DNA from: Bacillus solitudinis
GTDB taxonomy: Bacteria > Bacillota > Bacilli > Bacillales > Bacillaceae_D
DNA: 64,000 nt
Assembly: GCF_002797395.1 (NCBI RefSeq)
Contig: NZ_KZ454943.1
Coordinates: 448,724-512,723 of the forward strand
Reading direction: 5' to 3'
Part shown: positions 18,420-27,307 of the stretch, one piece after another
How the letters are laid out: every line of letters starts with the position of its first letter
Position numbering within the stretch: the first letter of the stretch is position 1
Notes under the pieces: generated by a model
The model's input: only the letters and a program-made list of their open reading frames with translations
Database searches by the model: none
Told to the model about the DNA's origin: nothing
Position numbers and translations under genes: made by a program

Positions 18420-18857
18420 TTAACAGCTACATCCACCGCCAGAACCACATCCACCACTGCAAGACATGCTATCAAAAAATGGGTTGCCAGATGGTACTTT
18501 TATTGTTTCTGAAACGGAACGTGCAATGGTCTCACTTATTTCATTCAGCAACATTTCAAGCTCTCGTTCTGCTTTCTTAAACGTAGAAACTAGCGGCAAT
18601 AAATCAAGCTCTCGTTTAACCTGCCGAATGTTTTTTGACACTTTATCGTAATCAGGATGGTACTTACCAAATCGTTGTACCTCCTCATATTGGTCCTTCA
18701 TATGGTTAAAGCTTCGGATTAGCCGCTGCGCCTCATCGTCTGCTTGTAACTTACGTTTTGAAGCTTTATATTCTAAATACACATCAGAAGATAGAATCGC
18801 TTGTCCTAACTCACTTGCTTCGTCTAGGAGTCCTATCGTCGTCATTGTTGCGAGCAT
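18420..18857 (-). CDS. ricF: RicF (YlbF), Ric complex component
   Basis: Part of the RicA-RicF-RicT (YmcA-YlbF-YaaT) complex, which carries iron-sulfur clusters, accelerates Spo0A phosphorylation and guides RNase Y mRNA processing. 145 residues: helical YlbF/YmcA domain (AQRLIRSFNHMKDQYEEVQ, about 42-60), then a C-terminal cysteine-rich tail with CSGGCGSGGGCSC. The tail offers five cysteines for cluster binding. In B. subtilis the order is ylbE-ylbF-ylbG; here three other genes separate ylbE and ylbF. Confidence 0.9.
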   Translation of the reverse strand: MLATMTTIGLLDEASELGQAILSSDVYLEYKASKRKLQADDEAQRLIRSFNHMKDQYEEVQRFGKYHPDYDKVSKNIRQVKRELDLLPLVSTFKKAERELEMLLNEISETIARSVSETIKVPSGNPFFDSMSCSGGCGSGGGCSC

Positions 18858-18921
18858 CAGCTACACCTCCATATGTCCGATTATAACACGTGAACATTGG
18901 AAAAACACTTTAATTAACCTA

Positions 18922-19917
18922 TTAGCCATTTGAGTACATTTTCATGCTCGCTTGCGTGAACAATTTGAAATCCTCCATCTTTGATAGTTCGTTGACAAGT
19001 TTTAGTAACGCTTCATCTTTTTTCTTTGCTTCAATCATAACATCGAGATTGCGAACACTCCCTTTAATTAGAGATAAAAAGTTATAAAACCTTTCAACCT
19101 CGATATAATCATGATGACTCCTATCAAACCTTCCTTCTTTTGGGCTTGAAATATGGATTTTTACTGGAAAAGGACTGTCCTTCCAAGTATTAATAACACG
19201 TTTCCATAATTCTAAAAGTATTGTTGATGTTTCTTGATTTACATCAAAATGATGTAAATCAAAGACAACTGGTATAGCTAATTTTTCACCTAAATACAGG
19301 ACTTCTTCTGCGGTATAGTTGACATCATCATTTTCAAGCATAATCATTTCCTGTAAGGAACGCGGAATAGTTCCAAAATTCTTAATGAATTGTTCTAATC
19401 CTTCTTCTTTTCCTTGCTTTTTTCCTCCAACATGCAAAACACATCGGTGCTTCGTATTAAGTCCCATTCCTTTTAATAATTTATAATGGTAGATAAGTGT
19501 CTGAACTGATTGACTGAGAATTTCTTTCGATGGACTATTTAAAACGACAAAGTGATCTGGGTGAAAATCTACTCTCATGTCATGCACATTTATAAATTTT
19601 CCAAGCTTCTTAAGCTCTTCTTTTATACTATGTTCGTATTTCCATCCTTCAGTAAGTGGGTGGTTTACAAGTGGGACAATTCTTGAAGAAAAGCGAAAAA
19701 ATTGTATGTCATAGGCAAGATTATGCATTAATAATCGAAGGCAATTATTTAGGTTTGACTTTGCAATTCGTTCTAATTTATGAATTGCAGCCTCTTTATT
19801 TGATATCTTCTCAAATTGTTTTACGGTCATTGTTTGCGAAGGTGAAGCATTTACCAACTGCTCACTCATGGCAACATATCCAAATCGAACATACATTTCC
19901 TCATTTTGTTCAATCAT
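18922..19917 (-). CDS. uvsE: UvsE, UV DNA damage endonuclease
   Basis: UVDE-family endonuclease that nicks DNA 5' to pyrimidine dimers and 6-4 products, starting an excision repair route independent of UvrABC. 331 residues. FGYVAMS near the start, NLAYDIQFFRFSSRIVPL (about 65-82), MRVDFHPDHFVVLNSP (about 113-128), MLENDD (metal-binding Glu) and PVVFDLHHF are the TIM-barrel metal-site motifs of the family. Known in spore formers, where it helps spore UV resistance. Divergent from the ATP-grasp gene. The start could also be the ATG seven codons downstream (MYVRFGYVAM). Confidence 0.92.
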   Translation of the reverse strand: MIEQNEEMYVRFGYVAMSEQLVNASPSQTMTVKQFEKISNKEAAIHKLERIAKSNLNNCLRLLMHNLAYDIQFFRFSSRIVPLVNHPLTEGWKYEHSIKEELKKLGKFINVHDMRVDFHPDHFVVLNSPSKEILSQSVQTLIYHYKLLKGMGLNTKHRCVLHVGGKKQGKEEGLEQFIKNFGTIPRSLQEMIMLENDDVNYTAEEVLYLGEKLAIPVVFDLHHFDVNQETSTILLELWKRVINTWKDSPFPVKIHISSPKEGRFDRSHHDYIEVERFYNFLSLIKGSVRNLDVMIEAKKKDEALLKLVNELSKMEDFKLFTQASMKMYSNG

Positions 19918-19990
19918 TGACTTTCATTCTCCCTCCGTCTATAATTCATTCGTTAATCTTAATTTGTCCTAACAGAAGAAGGTGCCATTT

Positions 19991-20770
19991 ATGAATTTCG
20001 TGACATTTAATCCATTTCGAACAATCGGAATGCCAAATTTAAAGTACGTGAAGCCAGAACATATGTTTGAAGATCGAGAAAAAATTATCGAGGCTGATAT
20101 TTGTTTGTTTCCTGAAAACTGGCAAGTTAACTCCCTTGTATACGGAATGAAAAAGCAAATATTTCCTAGTATTCAGTCGATACAGCTTGGCTTTAATAAG
20201 ATTGAAATGACACGCGGTCTTTGGAGTGTTTGTCCTGAACATGTTCCGAGGACGTTAATACTTGGACGAAATCATGATAATATTGATCGTGTTTTTCGTG
20301 AATTTGCGTTTCCTTTCGTTGCAAAAGAAATTAGAAATTCCATGGGTAAAGGTGTCTTTCTAATTGAAAATCATCAACAATTTAACGAGTATGCTGAAAA
20401 CAACCCATATTTTTACGTTCAGGAGTATTTACCAATTGACCGTGATTTGCGTGTATGTGTGATTGGAAATGAAGTGGTTGCTGCTTATTGGCGTATAAAT
20501 GACAGAAACACATTTCGTACCAATGTTGCTCAAGGTGGACGAATTTCATTTGAGGATATTCCAGAGGAAGCACTTGAGCTTGTAAGGGCTACCTCACAAG
20601 CTCTTGGAGTTAACCATGCTGGCTTTGATGTTATTGTCGTTGAAGATAAGCTTTATTTCCTTGAGTTTAATATTCTTTTTGGAAACCAAGGTTTTCAACA
20701 ACTTGGTATATCAGCTGAGCAAAAAATATTAGCATATTTAACTACTGAGTTTCAGGAAGTGAAACAGTAA
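19991..20770 (+). CDS. RimK-type ATP-grasp ligase
   Basis: About 259 residues. ATP-grasp features: FPFVAKEIRNSMGKGVFLI (ATP-binding Lys and glycine-rich loop, about 108-126), YVQEYLPIDRDLRVCVIG, and a metal site FDVIVVEDKLYFLEFNILFG with the final E/N pair. Closest in style to RimK / alpha-L-glutamate ligases, which add an amino acid to a carboxylate; the substrate cannot be told. AGAAGG lies 8 nt before the chosen ATG; a GTG three codons upstream is possible. Divergent from uvsE, and its 3' end overlaps the opposite gene by 29 nt. Confidence 0.78.
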   Translation: MNFVTFNPFRTIGMPNLKYVKPEHMFEDREKIIEADICLFPENWQVNSLVYGMKKQIFPSIQSIQLGFNKIEMTRGLWSVCPEHVPRTLILGRNHDNIDRVFREFAFPFVAKEIRNSMGKGVFLIENHQQFNEYAENNPYFYVQEYLPIDRDLRVCVIGNEVVAAYWRINDRNTFRTNVAQGGRISFEDIPEEALELVRATSQALGVNHAGFDVIVVEDKLYFLEFNILFGNQGFQQLGISAEQKILAYLTTEFQEVKQ

Positions 20771-21194
20771 AGCTTTCTTCTAAATCATAACGAGTCTTAT
20801 CATTTTTCACGACTTCAACTTTCACCTCATGATTTCCGGCCGGAAGTCCTCTAATAATAAACGCAGGTTTGAAAATGGTATCAATATGCTGTTCATTTAT
20901 ATAAAGTCGAATGTGCCCTTCACCATCTTGATGGGCATGTCCGACTTTTTCTTCCTTAAACGTGAAAGGATGAATAAGACATTCCACATAAACGTCGCCA
21001 TCACGAATTTCATGATTAACTTTCAATGTTCTTTCTTGTTGGGCTGCAATTACCTCAACCGTAGGAATATTAGTTAAAGGGAGAACACTTATCTTTTGCG
21101 CTGCTACTTCAAATGCGGTAACCCCCTGTGTTTGAAAGAATATTGAAAGCACGAAATAAACACACAAACATGAAACGAATCTACCCATCTTCAA
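20742..21194 (-). CDS. Secreted protein of unknown function
   Basis: 150 residues with an N-terminal signal peptide (about 1-28, MKMGRFVSCLCVYFVLSIFF). The mature part contains HPFTFKEEKVGHAHQDGEGHIRLYINEQHI and RGLPAGNHEVKVEVVKND, which suggest a beta-sandwich domain of the type that holds short ligands (possible metal-binding His residues in GHAHQDGEGH). I do not recognise the family. It overlaps the ATP-grasp gene by 29 nt tail to tail, and stands between ylbE and ricF, where B. subtilis has no gene. Confidence 0.72.
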   Translation of the reverse strand: MKMGRFVSCLCVYFVLSIFFQTQGVTAFEVAAQKISVLPLTNIPTVEVIAAQQERTLKVNHEIRDGDVYVECLIHPFTFKEEKVGHAHQDGEGHIRLYINEQHIDTIFKPAFIIRGLPAGNHEVKVEVVKNDKTRYDLEESFTVSLPETQ

Positions 21195-21266
21195 ACCCCT
21201 TTCATTTTCTATACTATCAGTTAGTATATGTCGACAAATAATGTTTATACAAAAAGGAGCCGGAGA

Positions 21267-21530
21267 TTAATCAACCGGTTCCTTCGTTTGTTCATAAGTA
21301 GATTGCCCCATTTGAATCATTTCCATCAGCATCATTAAAAGCCCAAGATTACTTTGAACCTTTTCTACGCGCTGCGGTAGTGTCCGGCCATAGAAAAACT
21401 TGGCTTCCTTTTCTAAATTTATTATTTGGCTTGGATATCGGCTTAATTTACGGTACCAGATTGGATTTTGCCTAACAAATTGTTTTAATTCAGGTCTCTC
21501 AATGAACAATTGTTGAATATCAGCACGCAT
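21267..21530 (-). CDS. ylbE: YlbE-like protein
   Basis: 87 residues, soluble. The motif FVRQNPIWYRKLSRYPSQI (about 18-36) followed by FYGRTLPQRVEK is the YlbE family signature. The function is unknown; it is conserved beside ylbD in spore formers. It lies 17 nt after ylbD on the same strand and is probably cotranscribed with it. Confidence 0.85.
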   Translation of the reverse strand: MRADIQQLFIERPELKQFVRQNPIWYRKLSRYPSQIINLEKEAKFFYGRTLPQRVEKVQSNLGLLMMLMEMIQMGQSTYEQTKEPVD

Positions 21531-21547
21531 CCTTGACTCCCCCCACT

Positions 21548-21994
21548 CTAGTCTCTTCTAAAGGAAAATGGATCCGTCGGTCCTTGTGGATTTTCTTGTT
21601 GATTTGGTTTTTGAAAGTTTTGCATAACTTGTTGAATGTTGGCCAACACAGAACTAAATTGAGCCATATGAGCTTGTAAATCCTGCACATTCATTCGTTT
21701 GAGTAAGCCGAAAATTTGACCTAACACCTCACCAGACGTAGAATTTTTCGTTTCCTGATTTTCCTCAGAACTCTTCCCAGATTTTTGTTCGGATGAAGAA
21801 CTCTCATCTATGCTTTCGCGAAAAGCTTGCCATTGCTCATGTTCGCCTCCTAAGACCGTCCATTCCTCAAAAAACTCCTGAAGGGTTTTCTTTTTATCAG
21901 AGACCTCCTTCAAAAGTAAAGGGTGTTCTTTGACAAAAGCCTTAAATTGCTTAACAGATGGGTGTAAATTTTGCTGCTGTTCCATGCCATTCAT
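21548..21994 (-). CDS. ylbD: YlbD, putative spore coat protein
   Basis: 148 residues, very polar with many Gln, Glu and Ser. N-terminal HPSVKQFKAFVKEHPLLLKEV and FFEEWTVLGGEHEQW are conserved in YlbD proteins, which are listed among sporulation/coat proteins. The middle is a low-complexity Ser/Glu/Lys region (about 62-90), and the end is Gln/Asn/Pro rich. Directly upstream of ylbE. About 280 nt without a gene separate it from ylbC. Confidence 0.85.
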   Translation of the reverse strand: MNGMEQQQNLHPSVKQFKAFVKEHPLLLKEVSDKKKTLQEFFEEWTVLGGEHEQWQAFRESIDESSSSEQKSGKSSEENQETKNSTSGEVLGQIFGLLKRMNVQDLQAHMAQFSSVLANIQQVMQNFQKPNQQENPQGPTDPFSFRRD

Positions 21995-22274
21995 CCTCCC
22001 ATTCCCTACATTCTTACTATTAGTTTACAAAGACGCCCAGTCCCTTGTTCGCCCATTTTTTCTTTTCTTCTATTTATTTTTTATAAAGAACTCCATTTGC
22101 TTTAAAACTAAGCTTTCTATGACTGAACTCTAAAGTTAGTAATTTTCGTCATTAGATATCTCGTCATTTCCAACTCAAAAAGTAAGAGGACGAATAAAAG
22201 GAATATTAGGCCCTTTCATTTGTCCTCGAATCTATCATTTTTATTATGAGATATCTATTATTCACGGTGAAATT

Positions 22275-23366
22275 TTAGTGAGTGGGGAGCGGCACTGGTT
22301 TCATAAAGTTCTGTGTATAATAGTCTCGATAAACTCCTACACCAAGATGGGTAAACTCTTCATGAAGTAAATTAACTCGGTGCCCTTCGCTATTTAACCA
22401 CCCTTCCACTGCAGCTAATCCATCAATATATTTGGCTGCAATATTTTCTCCAGCAAGTAAAAATGCAACATCACCACTTAAAAACCTTTCTGAAACATCT
22501 CCATAGGTAGGAGACTCATGGGAAAAAAAATTACTATCATGCATGTCTTTACTGTGACCTAAGGCAACGTTTGAAACTGGTTCTTCCCATTCAAAAGCCT
22601 CAAGCTTATGTCTTTTCCGAATTACGTTAGTTAACTCTAAGATTTGCTGTTCATTGCCTATTTCAACCCGTCTCCACTCTTCATCGTTTAACTCTTCTCT
22701 TTCTGGTAATGTTCCACGATATAAAATCGAATAAGGTCTTTGTAAAATTAAAATATCTTTACTCATTATTCGAATGCTCGTCAATTCCTCAGTAAACGAG
22801 TCAAAATAAAGCTGTGCCCATCCATCTCCATCCTGAACTAGAGGCCGCATCTTTAAATCTTGATCTGATAACTCAAATTGAAAAGAACCTTGATTTGTTT
22901 TAACCGAGACATCTTTTTTAAGATCCATCTTTTGATTAATGGTTTCATAAGATGCACCGATAAATGAATCTGAGTCAATTGCCTTACCCGAGAGGAATAC
23001 AGTAACAACTCGCTCTTCATCTACTCCAATTTGTAACAACGTTTCCTCAGATATGGAATAAATCCACCAGTCATAACCGAAGGAGGAAAGGTCAATGCGT
23101 GTTGGTTCGCCAAACTCTTGAATGATTTCATTTGTACTTTTATTAAGTAAGCGACTTTCAACTAATTCAGAATCTAGCAGTGACGGATTTACTTCAGCTT
23201 CAGTGACACTTGCCATCACTTCTTCATTTGCCAATTCCTGAGTTTCTACTTCTAATTCTTCATCCCCCGCAAACCATTCTTGTATTGTCTCAGGATAACT
23301 ATATTCATAAAGAGCAACCCCAAAAAAAAGTACTAATAGCGTTATAATAATCACATTTTGTTTCAT
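22275..23366 (-). CDS. ylbC: YlbC, CAP-domain protein with CAP-associated N-terminal domain
   Basis: 363 residues, exported. Membrane anchor/signal at 1-20, then an acidic linker (EEVMASVTEAEVNPS), a CAP-associated N-terminal domain (about 70-215, LLNKSTNEIIQEFGEPTRID) and a C-terminal CAP/SCP domain (about 245-355). CAP residues are visible: HSKDMHDSNFFSHESPTYG, ENIAAKY, WLNSEGHRVNLL. The final residues after YYTQNF are short. CAP proteins of Bacillus are secreted, with unknown ligands. No clear terminator was seen downstream. Confidence 0.88.
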   Translation of the reverse strand: MKQNVIIITLLVLFFGVALYEYSYPETIQEWFAGDEELEVETQELANEEVMASVTEAEVNPSLLDSELVESRLLNKSTNEIIQEFGEPTRIDLSSFGYDWWIYSISEETLLQIGVDEERVVTVFLSGKAIDSDSFIGASYETINQKMDLKKDVSVKTNQGSFQFELSDQDLKMRPLVQDGDGWAQLYFDSFTEELTSIRIMSKDILILQRPYSILYRGTLPEREELNDEEWRRVEIGNEQQILELTNVIRKRHKLEAFEWEEPVSNVALGHSKDMHDSNFFSHESPTYGDVSERFLSGDVAFLLAGENIAAKYIDGLAAVEGWLNSEGHRVNLLHEEFTHLGVGVYRDYYTQNFMKPVPLPTH

Positions 23367-23562
23367 AAGTCCCCTACTTTCTATCTGTACTATCCAAGTA
23401 ATTCGTGTATACCCCTTTATTTCCTTTCACTAACTATGTAATCTTCTGTCAATGCATTCATAAAGGTGTCGAATCTATAAATAAGCTGCTGGTAAGTACT
23501 TGCTCAACTTTGCATCGGTCAAAAGCGTCCCCTAAATCACATCAAAAAAATTTATTTTTATT

Positions 23563-23593
23563 TTAAAAAAGGAAGACGAACTTGTCGCCTTCC
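23563..23593 (-). terminator. Terminator of the LysM-CAP gene
   Basis: Minus-strand stem GGAAGGCGA / TCGTCTTCC (one G-U pair), 5-nt loop, followed by six T. It begins just after the stop codon. Confidence 0.75.
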
Positions 23594-23599
23594 AACCGC

Positions 23600-24217
23600 C
23601 TATGGGCGTCTAAACAATTGTGTCCAATAATGTCTACCGCTTCCACCTTGTGCATAACCAACACCAAGCTCTGTTACATTTTGACTTAATATATTTTTGC
23701 GATGTCCTTCACTATTCATCCAATCCTTAACGACCTGTTCTGGTGTTTGCTGCCCCATTGCAATATTCTCGGCAGCACTACTGTACCTAACTCCAAAATT
23801 ACGCATCATATCAAATGGAGATCCGTATGTAGGAGAGGTGTGAGAAAAATACCGCTTATCACGCATATCAGCAGATTTATAGCGAGCTACACGAGCAAGT
23901 TCCCAATTGGCGCGTAATGGTTTTAGTCCGTAATTTGCTCGTTCTTTATTCGTTAAATTTAGAACTTGCTGTTCTAATGATTTAACATTATTGCTCAAAG
24001 GAATTGTCAGTTTTTGATTTGGATAAATTAAGTTTGGGTTCGAGATATGAGGATTAGCAGCTATAATCTCCGAAAGTCCAACCTCGTAGCGTACGGCAAT
24101 TTTCCACATTGAGTCACCAGAGACCACAGTGTGCGTGACAGACTGAGCCTGGGCCATAGTTGGGATTGTCACAAACAAAAATAAAACAACGATTAAGCTT
24201 TTACATAACATCTTCAA
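23600..24217 (-). CDS. LysM and CAP domain secreted protein (YkwD/SafA-like)
   Basis: 205 residues. Signal peptide (1-24, ending AQAQS), one LysM domain (about 28-73, THTVVSGDSMWKIAVRYEVG ... NPNLIYPNQKLTIP) that should bind peptidoglycan or spore cortex, then a CAP domain (about 83-205) with YKSADMRDKRYFSHTSPTYG, ENIAMG, WMNSEGHRKNIL and GVGYAQGGSGRHYWTQLF. B. subtilis YkwD-type proteins share this plan. Stands next to ylbC, a second CAP protein. Own terminator. Confidence 0.88.
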   Translation of the reverse strand: MKMLCKSLIVVLFLFVTIPTMAQAQSVTHTVVSGDSMWKIAVRYEVGLSEIIAANPHISNPNLIYPNQKLTIPLSNNVKSLEQQVLNLTNKERANYGLKPLRANWELARVARYKSADMRDKRYFSHTSPTYGSPFDMMRNFGVRYSSAAENIAMGQQTPEQVVKDWMNSEGHRKNILSQNVTELGVGYAQGGSGRHYWTQLFRRP

Positions 24218-24406
24218 AGGAAAACCCTCCTATTTAATTATTGGTTCTGCTATAGTGTGACCTGATTATTAAATTTATTACATTGTTCTAGTTTTTTTGA
24301 GTTCTTTGTCCATAAAACATTCACCTTTATTCGTTGCATGTAAGCACATTTCATACTATCATAGTAGAGGATGGATATATGTTAGTTGAGATAAGGAGGG
24401 GTCCGA

Positions 24407-24757
24407 GTGAAATTTGACCACATTGAAATCGCAGATAAAGAACTTAGATTTGAAACATTACGTTATGCAGCAGAATCGGTCGGATTAGTCCATGCAGGGC
24501 AATGGGACTACGAACGTGTGACATTTGATTACAAAATTATCAACAAAGATGATGTATATTATCTACGAGTGCCTGCCTACGCAATTAAAGGCGACATTCC
24601 CCATGATGATACAATCGTTCGCCTCATGACACCTATTTTGGGGAAACACTACTATCCACATGGGGTTGAGTACGAAGGAGAGACATTTCCAAAGTCAATT
24701 GTTGAAAAATGCAACAAGAAGCTTGAGTTGTTAAAAACAAATTTAGAAGCAAAATAA
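24407..24757 (+). CDS. YugN-like family protein
   Basis: 116 residues, soluble. VHAGQWDYERVTFDYKI, DVYYLRVPAYAIKGDIP and MTPILGKHYYPHGVEY are the motifs of the YugN-like family, which has no known role. The start is GTG after AAGGAGGGG. The stop codon lies inside a terminator hairpin shared with the opposite lipoprotein gene. Confidence 0.85.
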   Translation: MKFDHIEIADKELRFETLRYAAESVGLVHAGQWDYERVTFDYKIINKDDVYYLRVPAYAIKGDIPHDDTIVRLMTPILGKHYYPHGVEYEGETFPKSIVEKCNKKLELLKTNLEAK

Positions 24758-24791
24758 AAAGCGAGGGCTACGAGCTCTCGCTTTTTATTTT
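24751..24791. terminator. Bidirectional terminator
   Basis: Stem AAAAAGCGAG / CTCGCTTTTT extended inside by GCT/AGC, with A and T runs on the two sides; it serves the convergent YugN and lipoprotein genes. Confidence 0.88.
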
Positions 24792-24794
24792 GCT

Positions 24795-25247
24795 TTATCT
24801 TTGCTGTTTTATTGTTACGATACGAAAAGACTCAGATGTGTCTTTCGTTAATTCAAAGCGAACCTCACGTTCATGTTTTTTTTCTTGGCCATATTCAGAT
24901 ATCACAACTACTTCATGAACATCTACAAACCATTTACTTTCACCCTTAAATACTCTGTTCACTTCAAATGATTGAAGTGACTTTGTAGCTTGTTCACGTT
25001 TTAAATCGTTCACATACCGTCTAATAGAGTGATAAAAGCTATTATTTGTGACAAGGTATGGTTCGAGTTCATTAAAATCACCTTCGTTGACCGCATGAAT
25101 CATATCAAGTTTATAATTGGTTACAAATTCAATTGCTTGCTCTGCATTTGGAAGAGACACTTCTGTCATTTGAGTATCCTCGGAACTACAACCAACTAAC
25201 CAGAAACAAACAACGAAACAAAGTGCTTTTGAAAACGATACTCTCAT
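24795..25247 (-). CDS. Lipoprotein with NTF2-like (TcaA C-terminal-type) domain
   Basis: 150 residues. Signal peptide with lipobox LVGC (Cys20), so anchored on the outside of the membrane. The mature part AIEFVTNYKLDMIHAVNEGDFNELEPYLV...NSFYHSIRRYVNDL resembles the C-terminal NTF2-like domain of TcaA/YvbJ proteins. Function unknown. The ribosome-binding site AGGAG(C) is close to the ATG. Divergent from ytvI. Confidence 0.7.
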   Translation of the reverse strand: MRVSFSKALCFVVCFWLVGCSSEDTQMTEVSLPNAEQAIEFVTNYKLDMIHAVNEGDFNELEPYLVTNNSFYHSIRRYVNDLKREQATKSLQSFEVNRVFKGESKWFVDVHEVVVISEYGQEKKHEREVRFELTKDTSESFRIVTIKQQR

Positions 25248-25427
25248 AGGCTAAGCTCCTCCTATATTATCCTTTTTACATTATCCCCTTTATCATACCG
25301 ATTTCTAATTATTATATCGAGAAAAAATGTGAACAATCATAGTATATTGAATGGTTTTACCTGTTCAAGCAAGCCTATTTCATACTATAATAAATATAGT
25401 GTCTATGTTGTAGAGAGGAGTTTCAAA

Positions 25428-26486
25428 TTGGCAACAATTTTTACTAAACGTACAATCGTGATAGTCATCACACTTATTATTTTCATCGCAGCAGCCTATT
25501 TTATTTTACCAGTATCTATTCCACTCATTACAGCTTTTCTTACAGCTCTCGTTTTATCTCCTGCTGTGAATGCTCTGCATAATAGAGGGAAGCTAAAACG
25601 TAATTTAGCTGTGATGCTTATTTTCACAATTTTTGTCTGTTTTATTGGCTTAAGCGGATATTACATAACCACCAAAGCTATTACACAGGGTACACAAATT
25701 GTTGAAAATTTACCGCAATATATAAATGATTTAAATCGCGCTTGGCTTAACTTTCAAAGAGGACTAGAAGAAAAATATGAAAATATGCCACCTGAGTTTG
25801 TTCAAGAAATTAATATTCAAGTTACTAAAACATTAAATGAAATTCGTTCTACAATTAGTGACCGAAATTTAATAACAGATATAACATCAGTCATTTCAAG
25901 TATTCCTGGATACCTCGTGACCTTTATCGTTTATCTAATTGCATTATTTTTATTTATGCTTGAACTTCCAAGGTTAAGGGTAAAGGTCTTTGCTTATCTC
26001 TCAGAACGTACGAAAGATAAAGTTAATTTTATGACATCAAGGCTTTCTTATGTCGTTTGGGGTTTTTTTAAGGCTCAGTTTCTTGTTAGTATTATTATCT
26101 TCGTTGTTTCTTTAATTGGTTTGCTTCTAATTGCCCCAGAAGTAGCGTTATTAATGGCCTTTATTATTTGGCTTATTGATTTCGTACCAATCATTGGTTC
26201 AATTGTCATTCTAGGTCCTTGGGCTATTTTCCAGTTGATAGCTGGGAACGCTAGTACGGGAACTCAGTTGCTTATTCTCGCGGCGGTGCTACTTGTTATT
26301 CGACGGACTGTTGAACCAAAAGTGATGGGACAGCACATCGGTCTTTCTCCCCTAGCAACACTTATAGCAATGTATCTCGGATTAATGCTTTTCGGTATTA
26401 TGGGCTTTATTATAGGTCCACTTATCGTCATTGCCTTTACTTCTGCAAAAGAAGCAGGAATCATTAAAATGAATTTCAAACTATAG
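25428..26486 (+). CDS. ytvI: YtvI-type sporulation membrane protein (AI-2E exporter superfamily)
   Basis: 352 residues from the chosen TTG (MATIFTKRTIVIVITLII), 7 nt after GAGAGGAG; the frame runs 33 codons further without support. About eight membrane helices: two near the start, a soluble helical region (about 95-165), then the family core with SYVVWGFFKAQFLVS, DFVPIIGSIVILGPWAIF and KVMGQHIGLSPLATLIAMYLG. YtvI members belong to the sporulation gene set of Bacillus. A CATACTATA box at 25381-25389 could be a mother-cell sigma -10 element. In B. subtilis ytvI lies elsewhere. Confidence 0.8.
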   Translation: MATIFTKRTIVIVITLIIFIAAAYFILPVSIPLITAFLTALVLSPAVNALHNRGKLKRNLAVMLIFTIFVCFIGLSGYYITTKAITQGTQIVENLPQYINDLNRAWLNFQRGLEEKYENMPPEFVQEINIQVTKTLNEIRSTISDRNLITDITSVISSIPGYLVTFIVYLIALFLFMLELPRLRVKVFAYLSERTKDKVNFMTSRLSYVVWGFFKAQFLVSIIIFVVSLIGLLLIAPEVALLMAFIIWLIDFVPIIGSIVILGPWAIFQLIAGNASTGTQLLILAAVLLVIRRTVEPKVMGQHIGLSPLATLIAMYLGLMLFGIMGFIIGPLIVIAFTSAKEAGIIKMNFKL

Positions 26487-26488
26487 AA

Positions 26489-26523
26489 AAAGGAGGTTGA
26501 CCGTATCAGGGTCAACCTCCTTT
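26489..26523. terminator. Bidirectional terminator between ytvI and ctaM
   Basis: Perfect 14-bp stem AAAGGAGGTTGACC with a 7-nt loop between convergent genes. Confidence 0.88.
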
Positions 26524-26527
26524 CACT

Positions 26528-27085
26528 TTAATAATAAGGAGAAATCATCACGTACACGATTACGCCAGTTAAACTAACGTATAACCATAATGGCATCGTC
26601 CATCTTGCAATTTTCCGATGACGTTCATTTTCCATATTCCATGCTCTTGCAATAGAGGTTAAGGCTAAAGGAACAATCACTATTGCGAGAAGGATATGGG
26701 AGATAAGAATAAAGTAATAAATACCAGCCATTAACCCTGTTCCACCATACGGAGTCGACGGCGCTAAAAAATGATACGAGACATACGTAACTAAAAAGAA
26801 CATTGTTGAAATAAACGCTGCATATATAAAGCGTTTATGAACTGTGACATTTTTCTTTAAAATAGCGATTAATGCAAATAAGAGAAATAAAAATGTGAAA
26901 CTATTAAATATAGCATTGAGTAGAGGAAGTATTTTAACATCAAACGCATTAAAGTTCTCTACCCCTGGTAAACCTGCAAGTATAGCTACTAACCCATTTA
27001 TTACGAGAGTTAAAATAATAATAATCGGTTTGTAATTTCTTTTTCTATGTGAAGATTGAAGTACTTTTTGTTCGTGTTTTCTCAA
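26528..27085 (-). CDS. ctaM: CtaM/YozB-type DUF420 membrane protein, oxidase assembly
   Basis: 185 residues, five membrane helices. DUF420 family; in Staphylococcus aureus the DUF420 protein CtaM is needed for a functional haem A-containing oxidase. Visible: VNGLVAILAGLPGV, conserved His in TVHKRFIYAAFIS, SYHFLAPSTPYGG, SHILLAIVIVPLA and ERHRKIARWTMPLWLYVSLTGVIVYVM. The His pairs (HK, YH, SH, RHR) could bind haem or copper. It stands at the end of the cta cluster, where B. subtilis has ctaG. It has a 222-nt gap after ctaF and so its own transcript. Confidence 0.82.
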   Translation of the reverse strand: MRKHEQKVLQSSHRKRNYKPIIIILTLVINGLVAILAGLPGVENFNAFDVKILPLLNAIFNSFTFLFLLFALIAILKKNVTVHKRFIYAAFISTMFFLVTYVSYHFLAPSTPYGGTGLMAGIYYFILISHILLAIVIVPLALTSIARAWNMENERHRKIARWTMPLWLYVSLTGVIVYVMISPYY

Positions 27086-27264
27086 CCTCTACAGCTCCTT
27101 ATCTAAAATATCTTTTGCTTTATTATACCTTATTCAAACCAATTCACCGATTTAAGCTTTTAACAAATTATGAACAATTAAGAAAAATGCGCATCAGCCT
27201 TTACTTATGAATGCAAAGGACAAAGCCATTCTTCGTCTTTGATTACTTCATTGCTTTATTAAAC

Positions 27265-27299
27265 TAAAAAAAGAGTTCTCGTGTATTTACGAGAACTCT
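27265..27299 (-). terminator. Terminator of the ctaCDEF operon
   Basis: Perfect 11-bp stem AGAGTTCTCGT / ACGAGAACTCT with a 6-nt loop, followed on the minus strand by seven T, 8 nt after the ctaF stop. Confidence 0.88.
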
Positions 27300-27307
27300 A
27301 ATATTTT

